48,155 bases of DNA from assembly GCA_002457555.1 (NCBI GenBank), contig NTJQ01000010.1, positions 1-48,155 on the forward strand, read 5' to 3'. Shown here piece by piece: positions 23,908 to 32,110 of the stretch (position 1 is its first letter; the number at the start of each line of letters is the position of its first letter). Made by a program: the position numbers and the translations under genes. A model generated the notes under the pieces. It was given only the letters and a program-made list of their open reading frames with translations, ran no database searches and was not told the origin of the DNA. This stretch comes from Marine Group II euryarchaeote MED-G37. GTDB taxonomy: Archaea; Thermoplasmatota; Poseidoniia; Poseidoniales; Thalassarchaeaceae.

Positions 23908-25686
23908 TTAGCGGCCCCAGAAATGCGAATCCTTGCGGTGAATCGCGGTTAACTCCTCTAAGACTTCTAATTCTGCACTTGTTAAGCCCATCTTTCTTAG
24001 CTTCTTTGCGTGAGATTCAGGAATGTCAACTAATAGCACATCTTCCTCTTCGATTTGCCTCCCGACGGCGACTCCATCGATGGCAACAGCGACCTCCGCA
24101 CCCTGTCTTGCTTCCTTCATTGAATCTTGACCTGAACGGATGGATTTGATTTGTCCAACTCGCTCGCCATTCTTCAGTAAGCGTTGACCAACGTGGATTC
24201 TTCCAGCCAGCACTCTAACTCCAACTACCGCAGGTTTTGAGACACGGAAAGTATGGTCTGGAAGTAAAAGAATCCGACCTGGATATACGACTTTTTCCCG
24301 ACTCGCTTCTTCTAGTTCGCGAGTACGCTCTTCTACCCATTCTTCTCGCTCTTCGAGAATGTGATAAATTATCTCTGATCCGAGGTATTTGACGCCATTT
24401 TCTGAGCTTTCAATATCCTCTTCTGCATCCGGTAGAATTTCTGTTGCAAAGGCTAGGATGATTCTGTGAAGCGGGTCCGCCGAGTTCTCTGCAGTTCTAA
24501 CATCTCGGCGATTCACCTTACCGATGCTGGCATGACGAATCGGAACCTCGACCGCTCGAAGTTCCTTGGCTAGAGCCTCTAGTCCACCAACGGTATCGGC
24601 CTTGATGGTCACGCCTTCCTCGTCCAATTCGACTGAAAGGTTGGCTTCTGCATCGGCAAGGGCTAGCGCTTCTTCGCGCACAGTGTCGTTTGATACGACC
24701 CTAAGGGTAGTTCCTGCGAGAACGCCATCCAAATTAGGAGCTGAGATTTTCAGACCAGAAGCCGCCTGGGCTGCTTCTGTATTGTCCCAGCGATTACCTG
24801 CATCTCGCATCTCAGACATTCCACGAGGCGCAAACATTCCACGTACGTGCGTAGAGACTCCACCATCCTCTGTAACGAGAACAATCTCGTCTCCTTTTTT
24901 GACTGACCCACGATAGAGGATTACATCCAGTGTTTTCCCAAGACCTCTCTCTTCTTTCATTTCTAGAACGGTACCTTCTCCAGCACCTTCGATGTCAGTT
25001 AATTTGTCTTCCAAATATCTCTCGGCAAGACCGATTACAACAGCTAATAGATCTTGGATTCCTTCTCCTTCACGGGCCGAAATTGGAACAAGAGCGATTT
25101 CTTGTGTGAAATCCTGAACTTTCGAGTACATTTCAATGTTGAATCCGTGTTCTGCAAACTTGCCTACCAAGTTCCAGTATCTTTGCTCAAACAAGGCTTG
25201 AGCATCCTTTGTTTGTTCTCGAACAGCCTGGGCCATGGAGCGTCCGTGAACCGAATCCCATCCATGGATTCGGTCGACTTTATTTGCAGCGATTACGAAA
25301 GGTGTCTTTGCTTGTTTTAGGATTCGTATCGATTCGATAGTTTGTGGTCGGACTCCTTCCATCACATCGACCATTAAGATTGCAATATCCGCTAGAGCAC
25401 CACCTCGCGAGCGAAGCGTGGAGAATGAGTGGTGACCAGGTGTATCGATGAAAAGTAAACCAGGGGAATCAAACGACTTGCCTCCAAGAAGAGGTGCACA
25501 TAATTCGTTTAGCAACTCTGCTGGAACTTCTGTTGCACCAATATGTTGAGTGATACCCCCGGCCTCACGATCCATCACGCTGGCTTGTCGGCCGGAACCC
25601 AATCCACGAATGTGGTCTAGAAGCGAGGTTTTACCGTGATCTACGTGCCCTAAAACTGAGACTATTGGTTGGCGACGTCCGGACAT
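23908..25686 (-). CDS. infB: Translation initiation factor aIF5B (IF-2 homologue)
   Basis: GTPase promoting ribosomal subunit joining; 593 residues. G1 GHVDHGKT (near residues 9-16), G2 in GITQHIGATEV, G3 DTPGHHSF, G4 NKVD. Domain 2 has VLEMKEERGLGKTLDVILYRG, domain 3 the ASIGKVNRRDV segment, and domain 4 a beta barrel with the terminal helices. Typical archaeal a/eIF5B length, no intein in the GTPase domain. GAGGTG lies six bases before the chosen ATG. Follows ndk on the same strand as in many archaea. Confidence 0.96.
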   Translation of the reverse strand: MSGRRQPIVSVLGHVDHGKTSLLDHIRGLGSGRQASVMDREAGGITQHIGATEVPAELLNELCAPLLGGKSFDSPGLLFIDTPGHHSFSTLRSRGGALADIAILMVDVMEGVRPQTIESIRILKQAKTPFVIAANKVDRIHGWDSVHGRSMAQAVREQTKDAQALFEQRYWNLVGKFAEHGFNIEMYSKVQDFTQEIALVPISAREGEGIQDLLAVVIGLAERYLEDKLTDIEGAGEGTVLEMKEERGLGKTLDVILYRGSVKKGDEIVLVTEDGGVSTHVRGMFAPRGMSEMRDAGNRWDNTEAAQAASGLKISAPNLDGVLAGTTLRVVSNDTVREEALALADAEANLSVELDEEGVTIKADTVGGLEALAKELRAVEVPIRHASIGKVNRRDVRTAENSADPLHRIILAFATEILPDAEEDIESSENGVKYLGSEIIYHILEEREEWVEERTRELEEASREKVVYPGRILLLPDHTFRVSKPAVVGVRVLAGRIHVGQRLLKNGERVGQIKSIRSGQDSMKEARQGAEVAVAIDGVAVGRQIEEEDVLLVDIPESHAKKLRKMGLTSAELEVLEELTAIHRKDSHFWGR

Positions 25687-25726
25687 TTCCAACACCTCAT
25701 GCTCAATCCTCAGTCAAGTAGTAGTC

Positions 25727-26179
25727 TCACTCGTAAATTTGGCTCTCTGCATCACGAGTCCACTCGATGACCCCATCAGGGAACCATAGCCCTAATTCGA
25801 ATGCAGCGGTATCCTCGGCGTCTGACCCGTGGATTATGTTGTGACCAATGTCCATTGCGAAATCCCCACGAATGGTTCCTGGTGCTGCCTCGCGCCCATT
25901 GGTTGGTCCGATGATGTTTCTAGCCACCGAAATGGCATCGACACCAGTCCAAGCCATAGCGACTACCGGACCGGATGTGATAAATTCAATCAGACCGGAG
26001 TAAAATGGACGCTCGGAGTGAACTGCATAATGGCTTTCAGCAAGCTCCAAAGAAGGGGTTAGTTGGCGTAGACCAACAAGCCGCAGTCCTTTGTTTTCGA
26101 AGCGCTGGATGATATTTCCAACTAGGCCTCTTTGTACTCCATCAGGCTTTACCATTACGAACGTCGTCTGTATTCCCAT
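25727..26179 (-). CDS. ndk: Nucleoside diphosphate kinase
   Basis: Makes NTPs and dNTPs from diphosphates through a phosphohistidine. 150 residues. Conserved [14 protein letters not shown] near the start, the [11 protein letters not shown] segment, TIRGDFA and active-site H117 in NIIHGSD. The ATG of MGIQTTFV is preferred; an upstream in-frame start adds ten basic residues outside the family. Part of the usual archaeal L7Ae-S28e-L24e-ndk-infB order, here separated from L24e by two extra genes. Confidence 0.96.
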   Translation of the reverse strand: MGIQTTFVMVKPDGVQRGLVGNIIQRFENKGLRLVGLRQLTPSLELAESHYAVHSERPFYSGLIEFITSGPVVAMAWTGVDAISVARNIIGPTNGREAAPGTIRGDFAMDIGHNIIHGSDAEDTAAFELGLWFPDGVIEWTRDAESQIYE

Positions 26180-26279
26180 GGTGCGGGCGACCCTCCGCTC
26201 CTTTTTCAATCAAACTCGTTTGGAAAATTTAGACAGTGGATAGACTAACTCAAGAGGGGTTTGCTTATCGGATGCTCAG

Positions 26280-28304
26280 ATGGGTGAGGAATGCTGTGAC
26301 CATGACCATGGCCCAGAGGGCCATGTGCACGTGAGGGAAACGGCAGCAAAACCCCCTGTTCTTGAAGCTGAATTAGTCCTAGAAGACGACTCTCCTGAAA
26401 TTCCATCTAGCGAAATACCCCCTGTAGGAGCGGTCATAGGAGAATTGCTTGATTCAACCGGAATCGACAAGCGCGGATTAGCTCTAGCCGTTGGTGCAGT
26501 AGCAGTCGTTGGAATTCTGTTAGCGGTTATACTTCAATCTGTAATTTTCGATGAAATTGTCGACGAGGTTAAGCAAGAACTTGGAATTTACGAGAGAGTT
26601 CCCGTCTGGGAACGAAGTGAGTGGCAATACATCACAGACCAACCATATTCCTTCGTTATGGAGTTCGGCCCATACACTCTGAAGGAGACGGATAATGATT
26701 GGAATTCCAGCCATCATTTTGTTGAATTCGAATTACCACTCTCCGAAGGGGGTGCTGCTCCGAACGGTAAAGTCAGCCTCGGACTTTGGCTTCCGGATGT
26801 CGAGGAAGGAACCAAAGTACCTGTGATTGCAGAATTCGGTCCATATTTTGATGAGGCCTCAGTTCAAACAGGACCGGTTGAACAGCCCGGAACATGGCTT
26901 GGTAGCATGATTATTGATCAAATATTACCACATGGATACGCTTTTGCTCAAGTTTCAGTGATGGGTACTGGTCGTTCAAATCACTGTATGGATTTGATGG
27001 GTAACGCCGAGCAACTAGGAGTTGACGCAGCTGTAACATGGCTTGGAACTCAGGACTGGTCGAATGGCCGTGTTGCCATGATCGGCAAGTCTTACGACGG
27101 CTCAACCCCCTGGCAAGCGGCAACATTCGGTAATGAACACCTTGCGACAATTGTTCCAATATCAGGGCTCATTGGTGTAATGGAGTTGATGTGGAAGAAC
27201 GGTTCATCTGAGGCTCGAGCACCAATCATGCACAATGGAGTGTATGGGTCGTATGGAATCGATGGAGATACAGAAGATATTGGCAATATGTGTCCTGATT
27301 ACATCATCGGTCCGGGAACCGGCGTAGCTGCTTGGATGTGGGGCGGTGAAGCAGCTGGAACTTATTGGAAGGAACGATATTTCCTTGACCGAGTCTTAGC
27401 AAATTACGAAGGTTCCGTCTACTTAATCCAAGGGATGCATGACTGGAATGTTGACCCACACATGGCGGTCCCAGTAATCAACCAACTGAAAGATGTGGGA
27501 ATAGAAGCCAAAGGCCTGTTTGGACAGTGGGATCATGATTATCCCGACCGGCCAGATTACCACTTCGATAGGTCGGGAGAAGGTCGAGGCCGTGAGGGGT
27601 ATCCTCAGATGACTCGTTTTGATTGGATGCAAGACCTTCTAGAGTGGTTTGATTACTATCTCTTAGACAAGGGAGAGAAACCAGGTCTATGGGTTGAAAT
27701 TCAAACCAACCAAGGGCAATGGCGTCTAGAGGACCGATATCCACCAGAAGGAATGACAACTCTTGCCCTTGACCTAGGTGGTGCTTTGATGAATGTTGCA
27801 GGCACCACTACGATTCTTCCAAACGGAGCCACAGGCCCTGTCTATGAGACCGAACCTCTGGAACAAGACGTTTGGATAGCTGGACTTCCAAGACTCCACA
27901 TCGATGTAACCACGGCAACTGTTGGAGGACAGATTTACGCATTACTAGAAGACTGTAATGAGAATGGCTCATGTATCCACATTGGTCATGCAATCATGGA
28001 CCTGCGCTATCACGAAGGTGGCACAGATGAACAAACATGGTTGCCAATAATTGAGACAATCAACGCCAAGCTGGAATTCTTCACATTGGATGCTCAAGTC
28101 TCCGCAGGTCACACGATAAAACTCAGTCTAGCCAGCACCGGAGAGGATTATCTTCCGGCCTCTACTAGTTCTGTTGTAACCATTCAAGAGGGAGCCGGCT
28201 CAAATCTTCTGCTAGATTTAATCGACCCTAGTGAGAAAATTCTCTTTGACCCACCAAAGTGTACACACACTGCCTGTACTGATTGGACAAACCAAACAAT
28301 GTGA
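26280..28304 (+). CDS. Membrane-anchored CocE/NonD-type (S15) hydrolase
   Basis: Alpha/beta hydrolase of the X-Pro dipeptidyl-peptidase/CocE family, 674 residues. Catalytic triad: S271 in GKSYDGS, D388 in GMHDWNVDP, H419 in GQWDHDYPDR; a C-terminal jelly-roll domain (about 500-650) follows. Near the N-terminus a helix of about 22 residues (ALAVGAVAVVGILLAVIL) would anchor the enzyme, leaving the catalytic part outside. Before it is a short Cys/His-rich stretch, ECCDHDHGPEGHVHV, that could bind metal on the inner face. Likely an esterase or proline-specific peptidase acting on external peptides; substrate not determinable. It is transcribed against its neighbours and lies inside the ribosomal-gene cluster. 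Confidence 0.9.
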   Translation: MGEECCDHDHGPEGHVHVRETAAKPPVLEAELVLEDDSPEIPSSEIPPVGAVIGELLDSTGIDKRGLALAVGAVAVVGILLAVILQSVIFDEIVDEVKQELGIYERVPVWERSEWQYITDQPYSFVMEFGPYTLKETDNDWNSSHHFVEFELPLSEGGAAPNGKVSLGLWLPDVEEGTKVPVIAEFGPYFDEASVQTGPVEQPGTWLGSMIIDQILPHGYAFAQVSVMGTGRSNHCMDLMGNAEQLGVDAAVTWLGTQDWSNGRVAMIGKSYDGSTPWQAATFGNEHLATIVPISGLIGVMELMWKNGSSEARAPIMHNGVYGSYGIDGDTEDIGNMCPDYIIGPGTGVAAWMWGGEAAGTYWKERYFLDRVLANYEGSVYLIQGMHDWNVDPHMAVPVINQLKDVGIEAKGLFGQWDHDYPDRPDYHFDRSGEGRGREGYPQMTRFDWMQDLLEWFDYYLLDKGEKPGLWVEIQTNQGQWRLEDRYPPEGMTTLALDLGGALMNVAGTTTILPNGATGPVYETEPLEQDVWIAGLPRLHIDVTTATVGGQIYALLEDCNENGSCIHIGHAIMDLRYHEGGTDEQTWLPIIETINAKLEFFTLDAQVSAGHTIKLSLASTGEDYLPASTSSVVTIQEGAGSNLLLDLIDPSEKILFDPPKCTHTACTDWTNQTM

Positions 28305-28310
28305 AGAAAA

Positions 28311-28499
28311 TCAAGCGACTTTCTTCACGTTAACGGCATTTGGTCCTTTAGGGCCTTCGCCGACCTCATATTCGACGGTGTCACCGTCATTGATTTCTCC
28401 TTCCACCTGACTTTTGTGGACAAAGAGGTCCTCTCCATCTTCTTGTTCTATGAATCCATAACCCTTCATTGCGTTGAACCACTTCACTGTGCCTTCCAT
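28311..28499 (-). CDS. Cold-shock-domain protein (CspA-like)
   Basis: A 62-residue OB-fold nucleic-acid-binding protein. EGTVKWFNAMKGYGFIEQ includes RNP1 (KGYGFIE) and DLFVHKSQV is RNP2. The acidic middle and G-P-N-A-V-N-V end match bacterial CspA proteins. Such proteins unwind RNA structure. Its stop is 7 nt from the stop of the converging CocE-type gene. Cold-shock proteins are mainly bacterial, so transfer is likely. Confidence 0.95.
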   Translation of the reverse strand: MEGTVKWFNAMKGYGFIEQEDGEDLFVHKSQVEGEINDGDTVEYEVGEGPKGPNAVNVKKVA

Positions 28500-28564
28500 A
28501 TCCGGGGGCGGAAAATCATACTACTTGATGTACGCGGCTAAGAATTCTACCTCAGGGGTAGTAT

Positions 28565-28756
28565 TTACTTGATTCCGCCCTTTTCGAATCGGCGGGTCCA
28601 CTTCAACCGGCGCGGATTACGTTTGAGCTTCAAGTGGTTCTTCCGCGCCTTGCTATCTTTGAACCAAAAGACAGTACCATCGCGCTTGATGAACATCATG
28701 CCGGTGCCCGGTTCGATTTCTTCGTGGGTGAAATTACAGACTCTTCGCTCTGGCAT
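28565..28756 (-). CDS. rpl24e: Ribosomal protein eL24 (L24e) lacking most zinc cysteines
   Basis: Large-subunit protein of 63 residues. EEIEPGTGMMFIKRDGTV and ARKNHLKLKRNPRRLKWT identify it. Common members bind zinc through CxxC...CxxxC; here only C7 remains, and the other three positions are T10, K33 and A37. GAGGTG lies six bases before the ATG. Located 10 nt after S28e in the L7Ae-S28e-L24e operon. Confidence 0.95.
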   Translation of the reverse strand: MPERRVCNFTHEEIEPGTGMMFIKRDGTVFWFKDSKARKNHLKLKRNPRRLKWTRRFEKGGIK

Positions 28757-28766
28757 TTCAATCACC

Positions 28767-28988
28767 TCATCGAGCGCTTAGGCGTCGGGCCTCACGACCG
28801 GTATCCTTCAGCATCAAAACGTCGCCGATCCTTACTGGGCCGACTACGTTGCGAGTGATAATGCGACCAACGTCGCGTGGGTTAGGTGCGTCGTTTACGC
28901 GTACCTTGACTTGTGTCGCCTCACCAGTCATACCGGTGCGACCAACGATTTCTACGACCTCTGCGGGCCATGCATCGACTTCTGCCAT
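28767..28988 (-). CDS. rps28e: Ribosomal protein eS28 (S28e)
   Basis: Small-subunit protein of 73 residues with [19 protein letters not shown] and [21 protein letters not shown], including the conserved C-terminal E-x-A-R-R-L. GGAGG precedes the ATG by seven bases. Follows L7Ae by 33 nt and precedes L24e. Confidence 0.97.
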   Translation of the reverse strand: MAEVDAWPAEVVEIVGRTGMTGEATQVKVRVNDAPNPRDVGRIITRNVVGPVRIGDVLMLKDTGREARRLSAR

Positions 28989-29021
28989 TTCACTTCCTCC
29001 GTATTTACCGATTCAAGGACT

Positions 29022-29402
29022 TCAGGCAGACAGAGTCTCGAAGTGTCCCTTGACTTCGTTGAAGCGCTCAGCGCCATCCTTGCTAACATCCATGACTGCA
29101 ATTGCAGCGGTACGGGTGCCCGTTGGCATTCCGGCTGCCTCCGCTAGGTATGCTTGGTCTTCTACGTAGATGAATGGAATTTCCTTTTCTTTACAAATCA
29201 TTGGAATATGTGCTAGAAGCTCACCAGGATTGACATTTTCTGCCATAACTACCATCTGCGCTGTTCCGCGCTCGGCAACCTTGGTCACTTCGTTAGCGCC
29301 TCTCTTTAGTGCGCCGCGTCCGTCTTTTCCTAGGGCCTTTACCATCTCGTAGACTTGCTCTTGAACGTCTTGTGGGGTCTCGTATGCTATGTGTACACTC
29401 AT
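29022..29402 (-). CDS. rpl7ae: Ribosomal protein L7Ae
   Basis: Kink-turn RNA-binding protein of 126 residues that serves the ribosome, C/D and H/ACA guide RNPs and RNase P. Signature: KRGANEVTKVAERGTAQMVVMAENVNP, then CKEKEIPFIYV and the C-terminal AAIAVMD. The start ATG (MSVHIAYET) follows GAGGAG by eight bases; a GTG three codons earlier is possible but overlaps the ribosome site. First gene of the L7Ae-S28e-L24e operon, with its own TATA box. Confidence 0.97.
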   Translation of the reverse strand: MSVHIAYETPQDVQEQVYEMVKALGKDGRGALKRGANEVTKVAERGTAQMVVMAENVNPGELLAHIPMICKEKEIPFIYVEDQAYLAEAAGMPTGTRTAAIAVMDVSKDGAERFNEVKGHFETLSA

Positions 29403-29446
29403 TGGATTCACTCCTCATGTGGGGTAGTCCGGCGCACGGCGTGGCT

Positions 29447-29455
29447 CATATAAAC
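29447..29455 (-). promoter_or_regulatory. TATA box of the L7Ae operon
   Basis: GTTTATATG on the minus strand. A start about 26 nt downstream gives a leader of roughly 20 nt containing GAGGAG. Confidence 0.6.
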
Positions 29456-29462
29456 GCAGCGT

Positions 29463-29477
29463 ATTACCTACGGTAAT
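29463..29477. other. Short perfect hairpin upstream of L7Ae (ATTACC-TAC-GGTAAT)
   Basis: Six-base-pair perfect stem with a three-base loop, beginning 2 nt after the stop codon of the upstream gene and ending 7 nt before the L7Ae TATA box. Position suits a terminator or a barrier between the two transcription units. Confidence 0.45.
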
Positions 29478-29479
29478 GG

Positions 29480-30049
29480 TTAGGTGCCCTCAATCATTGA
29501 ACGCAAACGAACAGATGATGGTTTTTTAGGCGGCTCACTAAATCCAAAACATGCGTTAATTTCGAAATTTGACGCATCTCCCAAATCTACTCCATCGCAT
29601 GACGCAGAGGCATGTTTAATCTTGGAAAGAGAATAGATACAGTACCATTCCCTTAATCCATTACAGGTCATTCCATGTGTACTGGTTCCAAAGAATGCTT
29701 TTGCTACCCATTGTTCCACTGTGGAGATAAACCATCTTGGTCTTGGTATAGGCAATCCTATCCCCTTATTCCATCGCAAGGAAATATTCAATGGCGGGGC
29801 AATGATATCGATTCCTCTTGTTATATGCTTTACATCTATTGATACGATGTGGACTTCTTCAAAGTTGTACAAAGACGATACGTAATCAGCATGCTCCTCA
29901 GTTGGAGTAAGTAGTACCCGAGTACCATCTGGTTTGGCCCACATTACATTTGTGAAGGAACCGAGTGGAGAATCCTTCCAATCTCCAATGACAATTCGGT
30001 CACCGCTAGCGAAACCTGAAGATGAAATTCTTCCTTCAAAGAAATCCAT
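29480..30049 (-). CDS. Conserved protein of unknown function
   Basis: A 189-residue soluble protein. It begins MDFFEGRISSSGFASGDRIVIG, then DVMWAKPDG-like segments and RVLLTPTEEHADYVSSLY, with a central basic/aromatic part and GLREWYCIYSLSKI near the end. I recall similar uncharacterised proteins in actinobacteria with the G-R-x-x-S-G-x-R-x-V-x-G and R-R-E-W-Y patterns, but no function. It starts 2 nt after the PRPP synthetase stop, so translation is probably coupled to it. Confidence 0.75.
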   Translation of the reverse strand: MDFFEGRISSSGFASGDRIVIGDWKDSPLGSFTNVMWAKPDGTRVLLTPTEEHADYVSSLYNFEEVHIVSIDVKHITRGIDIIAPPLNISLRWNKGIGLPIPRPRWFISTVEQWVAKAFFGTSTHGMTCNGLREWYCIYSLSKIKHASASCDGVDLGDASNFEINACFGFSEPPKKPSSVRLRSMIEGT

Positions 30050-30051
30050 AC

Positions 30052-30981
30052 TTATCCCATGAGGTTCTTGAGGCCACGAGCGAGAGCAGGAGCTGAACTT
30101 ACCACAGCCCTTGGGTTAGGCAGGGAATCTGTACTGTGAACTCCATCTACGTGATTAGAGAGGCGAGAAATAGCTCCAGCGGTGAACAAACCGTGGGTAC
30201 AGGCTGCATGAACTTCTGTAGCCCCTTGTCTATGAAGTGCATCGCTAGCCCGGCAAATCGTACCACCTGTGCTAATCATGTCATCAACAATCGCGACAAT
30301 CTTACCACTGACATCGAGATCCTTTGGCGTATGTTCGATTGTGTGGGCGTCAATTCTAGTCTTCTCGAGATAACTGAAATCCCATCCGCCAATTGTCGCC
30401 ACTTCGCTCGCTCGATCTATAGCTCCTTTGTCGGGGCTCAGGATGAAATCAGGATCGATTTCATTAGATAGCCTAGCGGCAATCTCTGGCATTGCGCTGA
30501 CAAATTCAACAGGCACGGATAGATCATGTAGGATTGCAGGCGCATGAAGGTCGAGAATAGCGATTCCATCACAACAGCGTGCGAGCATCTCTCCAATTAC
30601 GCGCGCGCTTACAGGCTCACCAGGTGAGAATCTCTTGTCTTGGCGAGAGTATCCAAAGTATGGTATCGCCAAAAAGATGCCTGGGCCGACATCTGGGAGA
30701 CTTTGTGGCTCCTCATTCTTGTAATTTGAAAGGTCTCCTGATCTTACAGAAGCAATGGCTTCCAAAAGCAGGATAGTTTCAAGAACACCTGAGTCAGGAT
30801 AGGTGTTCGATACTAATACAACGGGCTCGCTACGCACCGAATCTATGGATTTAGATGGTACTCGAACATAACCCTCTCCATCGGGGAATCTTCGACTGAC
30901 TAATTCGACATGTTCCATGTCCAATAACGGGGCTAAAGCCTCTGCAATCGCTCGGCCTGAAGAACCACTCACAACCGGCAT
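30052..30981 (-). CDS. prs: Ribose-phosphate pyrophosphokinase (PRPP synthetase)
   Basis: Forms PRPP from ribose 5-phosphate and ATP for nucleotide, histidine and tryptophan synthesis. 309 residues. Visible: FPDGEGYVRVP near the N-terminus, the catalytic YFGYSRQDKRFSPGEPVSARV loop, LDLHAP, the SPDKGAIDRA segment, and the PRPP-binding loop IVDDMISTGGT. ATG start at the usual archaeal N-terminus (VVSGSSGRAIAEAL); no clear ribosome site. Forms an operon with the unknown gene after it. Confidence 0.96.
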   Translation of the reverse strand: MPVVSGSSGRAIAEALAPLLDMEHVELVSRRFPDGEGYVRVPSKSIDSVRSEPVVLVSNTYPDSGVLETILLLEAIASVRSGDLSNYKNEEPQSLPDVGPGIFLAIPYFGYSRQDKRFSPGEPVSARVIGEMLARCCDGIAILDLHAPAILHDLSVPVEFVSAMPEIAARLSNEIDPDFILSPDKGAIDRASEVATIGGWDFSYLEKTRIDAHTIEHTPKDLDVSGKIVAIVDDMISTGGTICRASDALHRQGATEVHAACTHGLFTAGAISRLSNHVDGVHSTDSLPNPRAVVSSAPALARGLKNLMG

Positions 30982-31060
30982 GAGTGGACTGCGCGAGTAG
31001 CGAGTCCTTCATGACTTCTCCGATTGGCAATCAATCAGCAATAAAGCCAGATGGGCATCT

Positions 31061-31070
31061 TCAAAATGGG
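31061..31070 (+). promoter_or_regulatory. Box upstream of tRNA-Ile (TCAAAATGGG)
   Basis: Centred about 30 nt before the tRNA 5' end and similar to the EF-1A, FKBP and tRNA-Leu boxes. Confidence 0.45.
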
Positions 31071-31094
31071 TACGCTTCTCGCGTGTTTGCTCAG

Positions 31095-31172
31095 GGGCGT
31101 GTAGCTTAGCTTGGCTGGAGCACCCGGCTGATAACCGGGAGGCCGCAGGTTCAAATCCTGCCATGCCCACCA
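31095..31172 (+). tRNA. tRNA-Ile (anticodon GAU)
   Basis: 78 nt including encoded CCA. Acceptor GGGCGTG pairs with CATGCCC (one G-U), D arm from TAGCTTAGC, anticodon stem CCCGG/CCGGG with loop CTGATAA giving GAT, and T arm GCAGG-TTCAAAT-CCTGC. Discriminator A. Confidence 0.97.
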
Positions 31173-31209
31173 ATTCAACTTCCGTGATGGAAGTATATTG
31201 AGTGAATTT

Positions 31210-31788
31210 TCACTCAGAATCGCCATTTAGTTGTAAATAACTAGGTAAAGTGACTAATCTTTTGACAGTACAGCGTAGAATCAACTCATCCAAGAAGGCA
31301 GTAGTTCTAGCCAATTGTTTGACAGGTATGATCAGTTGCCCTGGCAATCCGAACTTCCGTTGCAAGATAGCGTGTGTATTTACAAGAACTCCACGATATG
31401 TCCGTTTAACCTTGACAAAACCTGCAACATTTCCAATGTCGACTCCATCGTTGTCCATTACAGCGCGATCAAGCAATTCATCAGGCGCCCAAAGCTCTTC
31501 ATCAATCCGGATTGTATTTCGCCACCTGCGTTGTAATTCTCTCATCGACTTCGAGAGCTTTACACCTCCGTCAGGTCTTATGCTATGCACCAATTCTTTC
31601 GACAACGGTGCATGTTCAGCGGGCTTTCTCATGTACTCGCCCGCAACGTCATCTACGACTTCAAGTCGCATTGATTTGACGAATTCATCTCGGGGGTGAG
31701 ATCTCTCTCCTGTAATTACACCAACTAGTGTATCTCCGACGTAAACTTCTCTCTGCAGTAATTCTTGAATACGGTAATCTTCGCTCAT
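31210..31788 (-). CDS. PRC-barrel-like protein, function unknown
   Basis: A 192-residue soluble protein. Two similar beta segments are visible: REVYVGDTLVGVITGERSHPRDE in the N-terminal half, and RAVMDNDGVDIGNVAGFVKVKRTYRGVLVN in the C-terminal half, the latter resembling PRC-barrel strands (D-x-x-G-x-x-I-G-x-V). PRC barrels occur in RimM-like and archaeal RNA- or division-linked proteins. GAGG lies about eight bases before the chosen ATG (MSEDYRI); a longer frame adds 25 basic residues. It converges with tRNA-Ile. The domain call is tentative. Confidence 0.6.
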   Translation of the reverse strand: MSEDYRIQELLQREVYVGDTLVGVITGERSHPRDEFVKSMRLEVVDDVAGEYMRKPAEHAPLSKELVHSIRPDGGVKLSKSMRELQRRWRNTIRIDEELWAPDELLDRAVMDNDGVDIGNVAGFVKVKRTYRGVLVNTHAILQRKFGLPGQLIIPVKQLARTTAFLDELILRCTVKRLVTLPSYLQLNGDSE

Positions 31789-32110
31789 TTTCTTTCCTCT
31801 TTTTCCAGTTGGGCTAGTGCATCCCCGGTGCTTGTCCCTAGGCTTCCTTCTGCGGATTAGCACTTATACTATCTGTTAACCTTGACTGATAATGCAATAT
31901 AAAATTTTACTCTAATATGAAAATTTCAATTGAAAAATTAAAGTCAGTTTGATTTTTTATATGATTATCAGAACTTTAAGATCGCACAATCTTGACAAAA
32001 AAGTCAACAGAAATCAAATCAGATCTAGATATGTACAGAATCTTAAGATTCTGAAATTTCGTGAAGGTTTTATTGATAATATTGATGAGTGGGTGCTCGT
32101 TGGCATATTG
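31789..32110. other. AT-rich gap between divergent genes
   Basis: About 320 nt with marked AT enrichment (especially 31880-32090). Possible TATA-like boxes are ATATAAAA (31898-31904), TTTTTATAT (31954-31962) and ATAATATT (32075-32082). A reading frame continuous with the aminotransferase runs through from 31961, but its Lys/Asn/Ile-rich product does not resemble the enzyme family. Confidence 0.45.

Noticed and set aside
23908-25686. Intein in aIF5B or PolB
   Set aside because: GTPase and polymerase motifs are continuous and both proteins have normal lengths.
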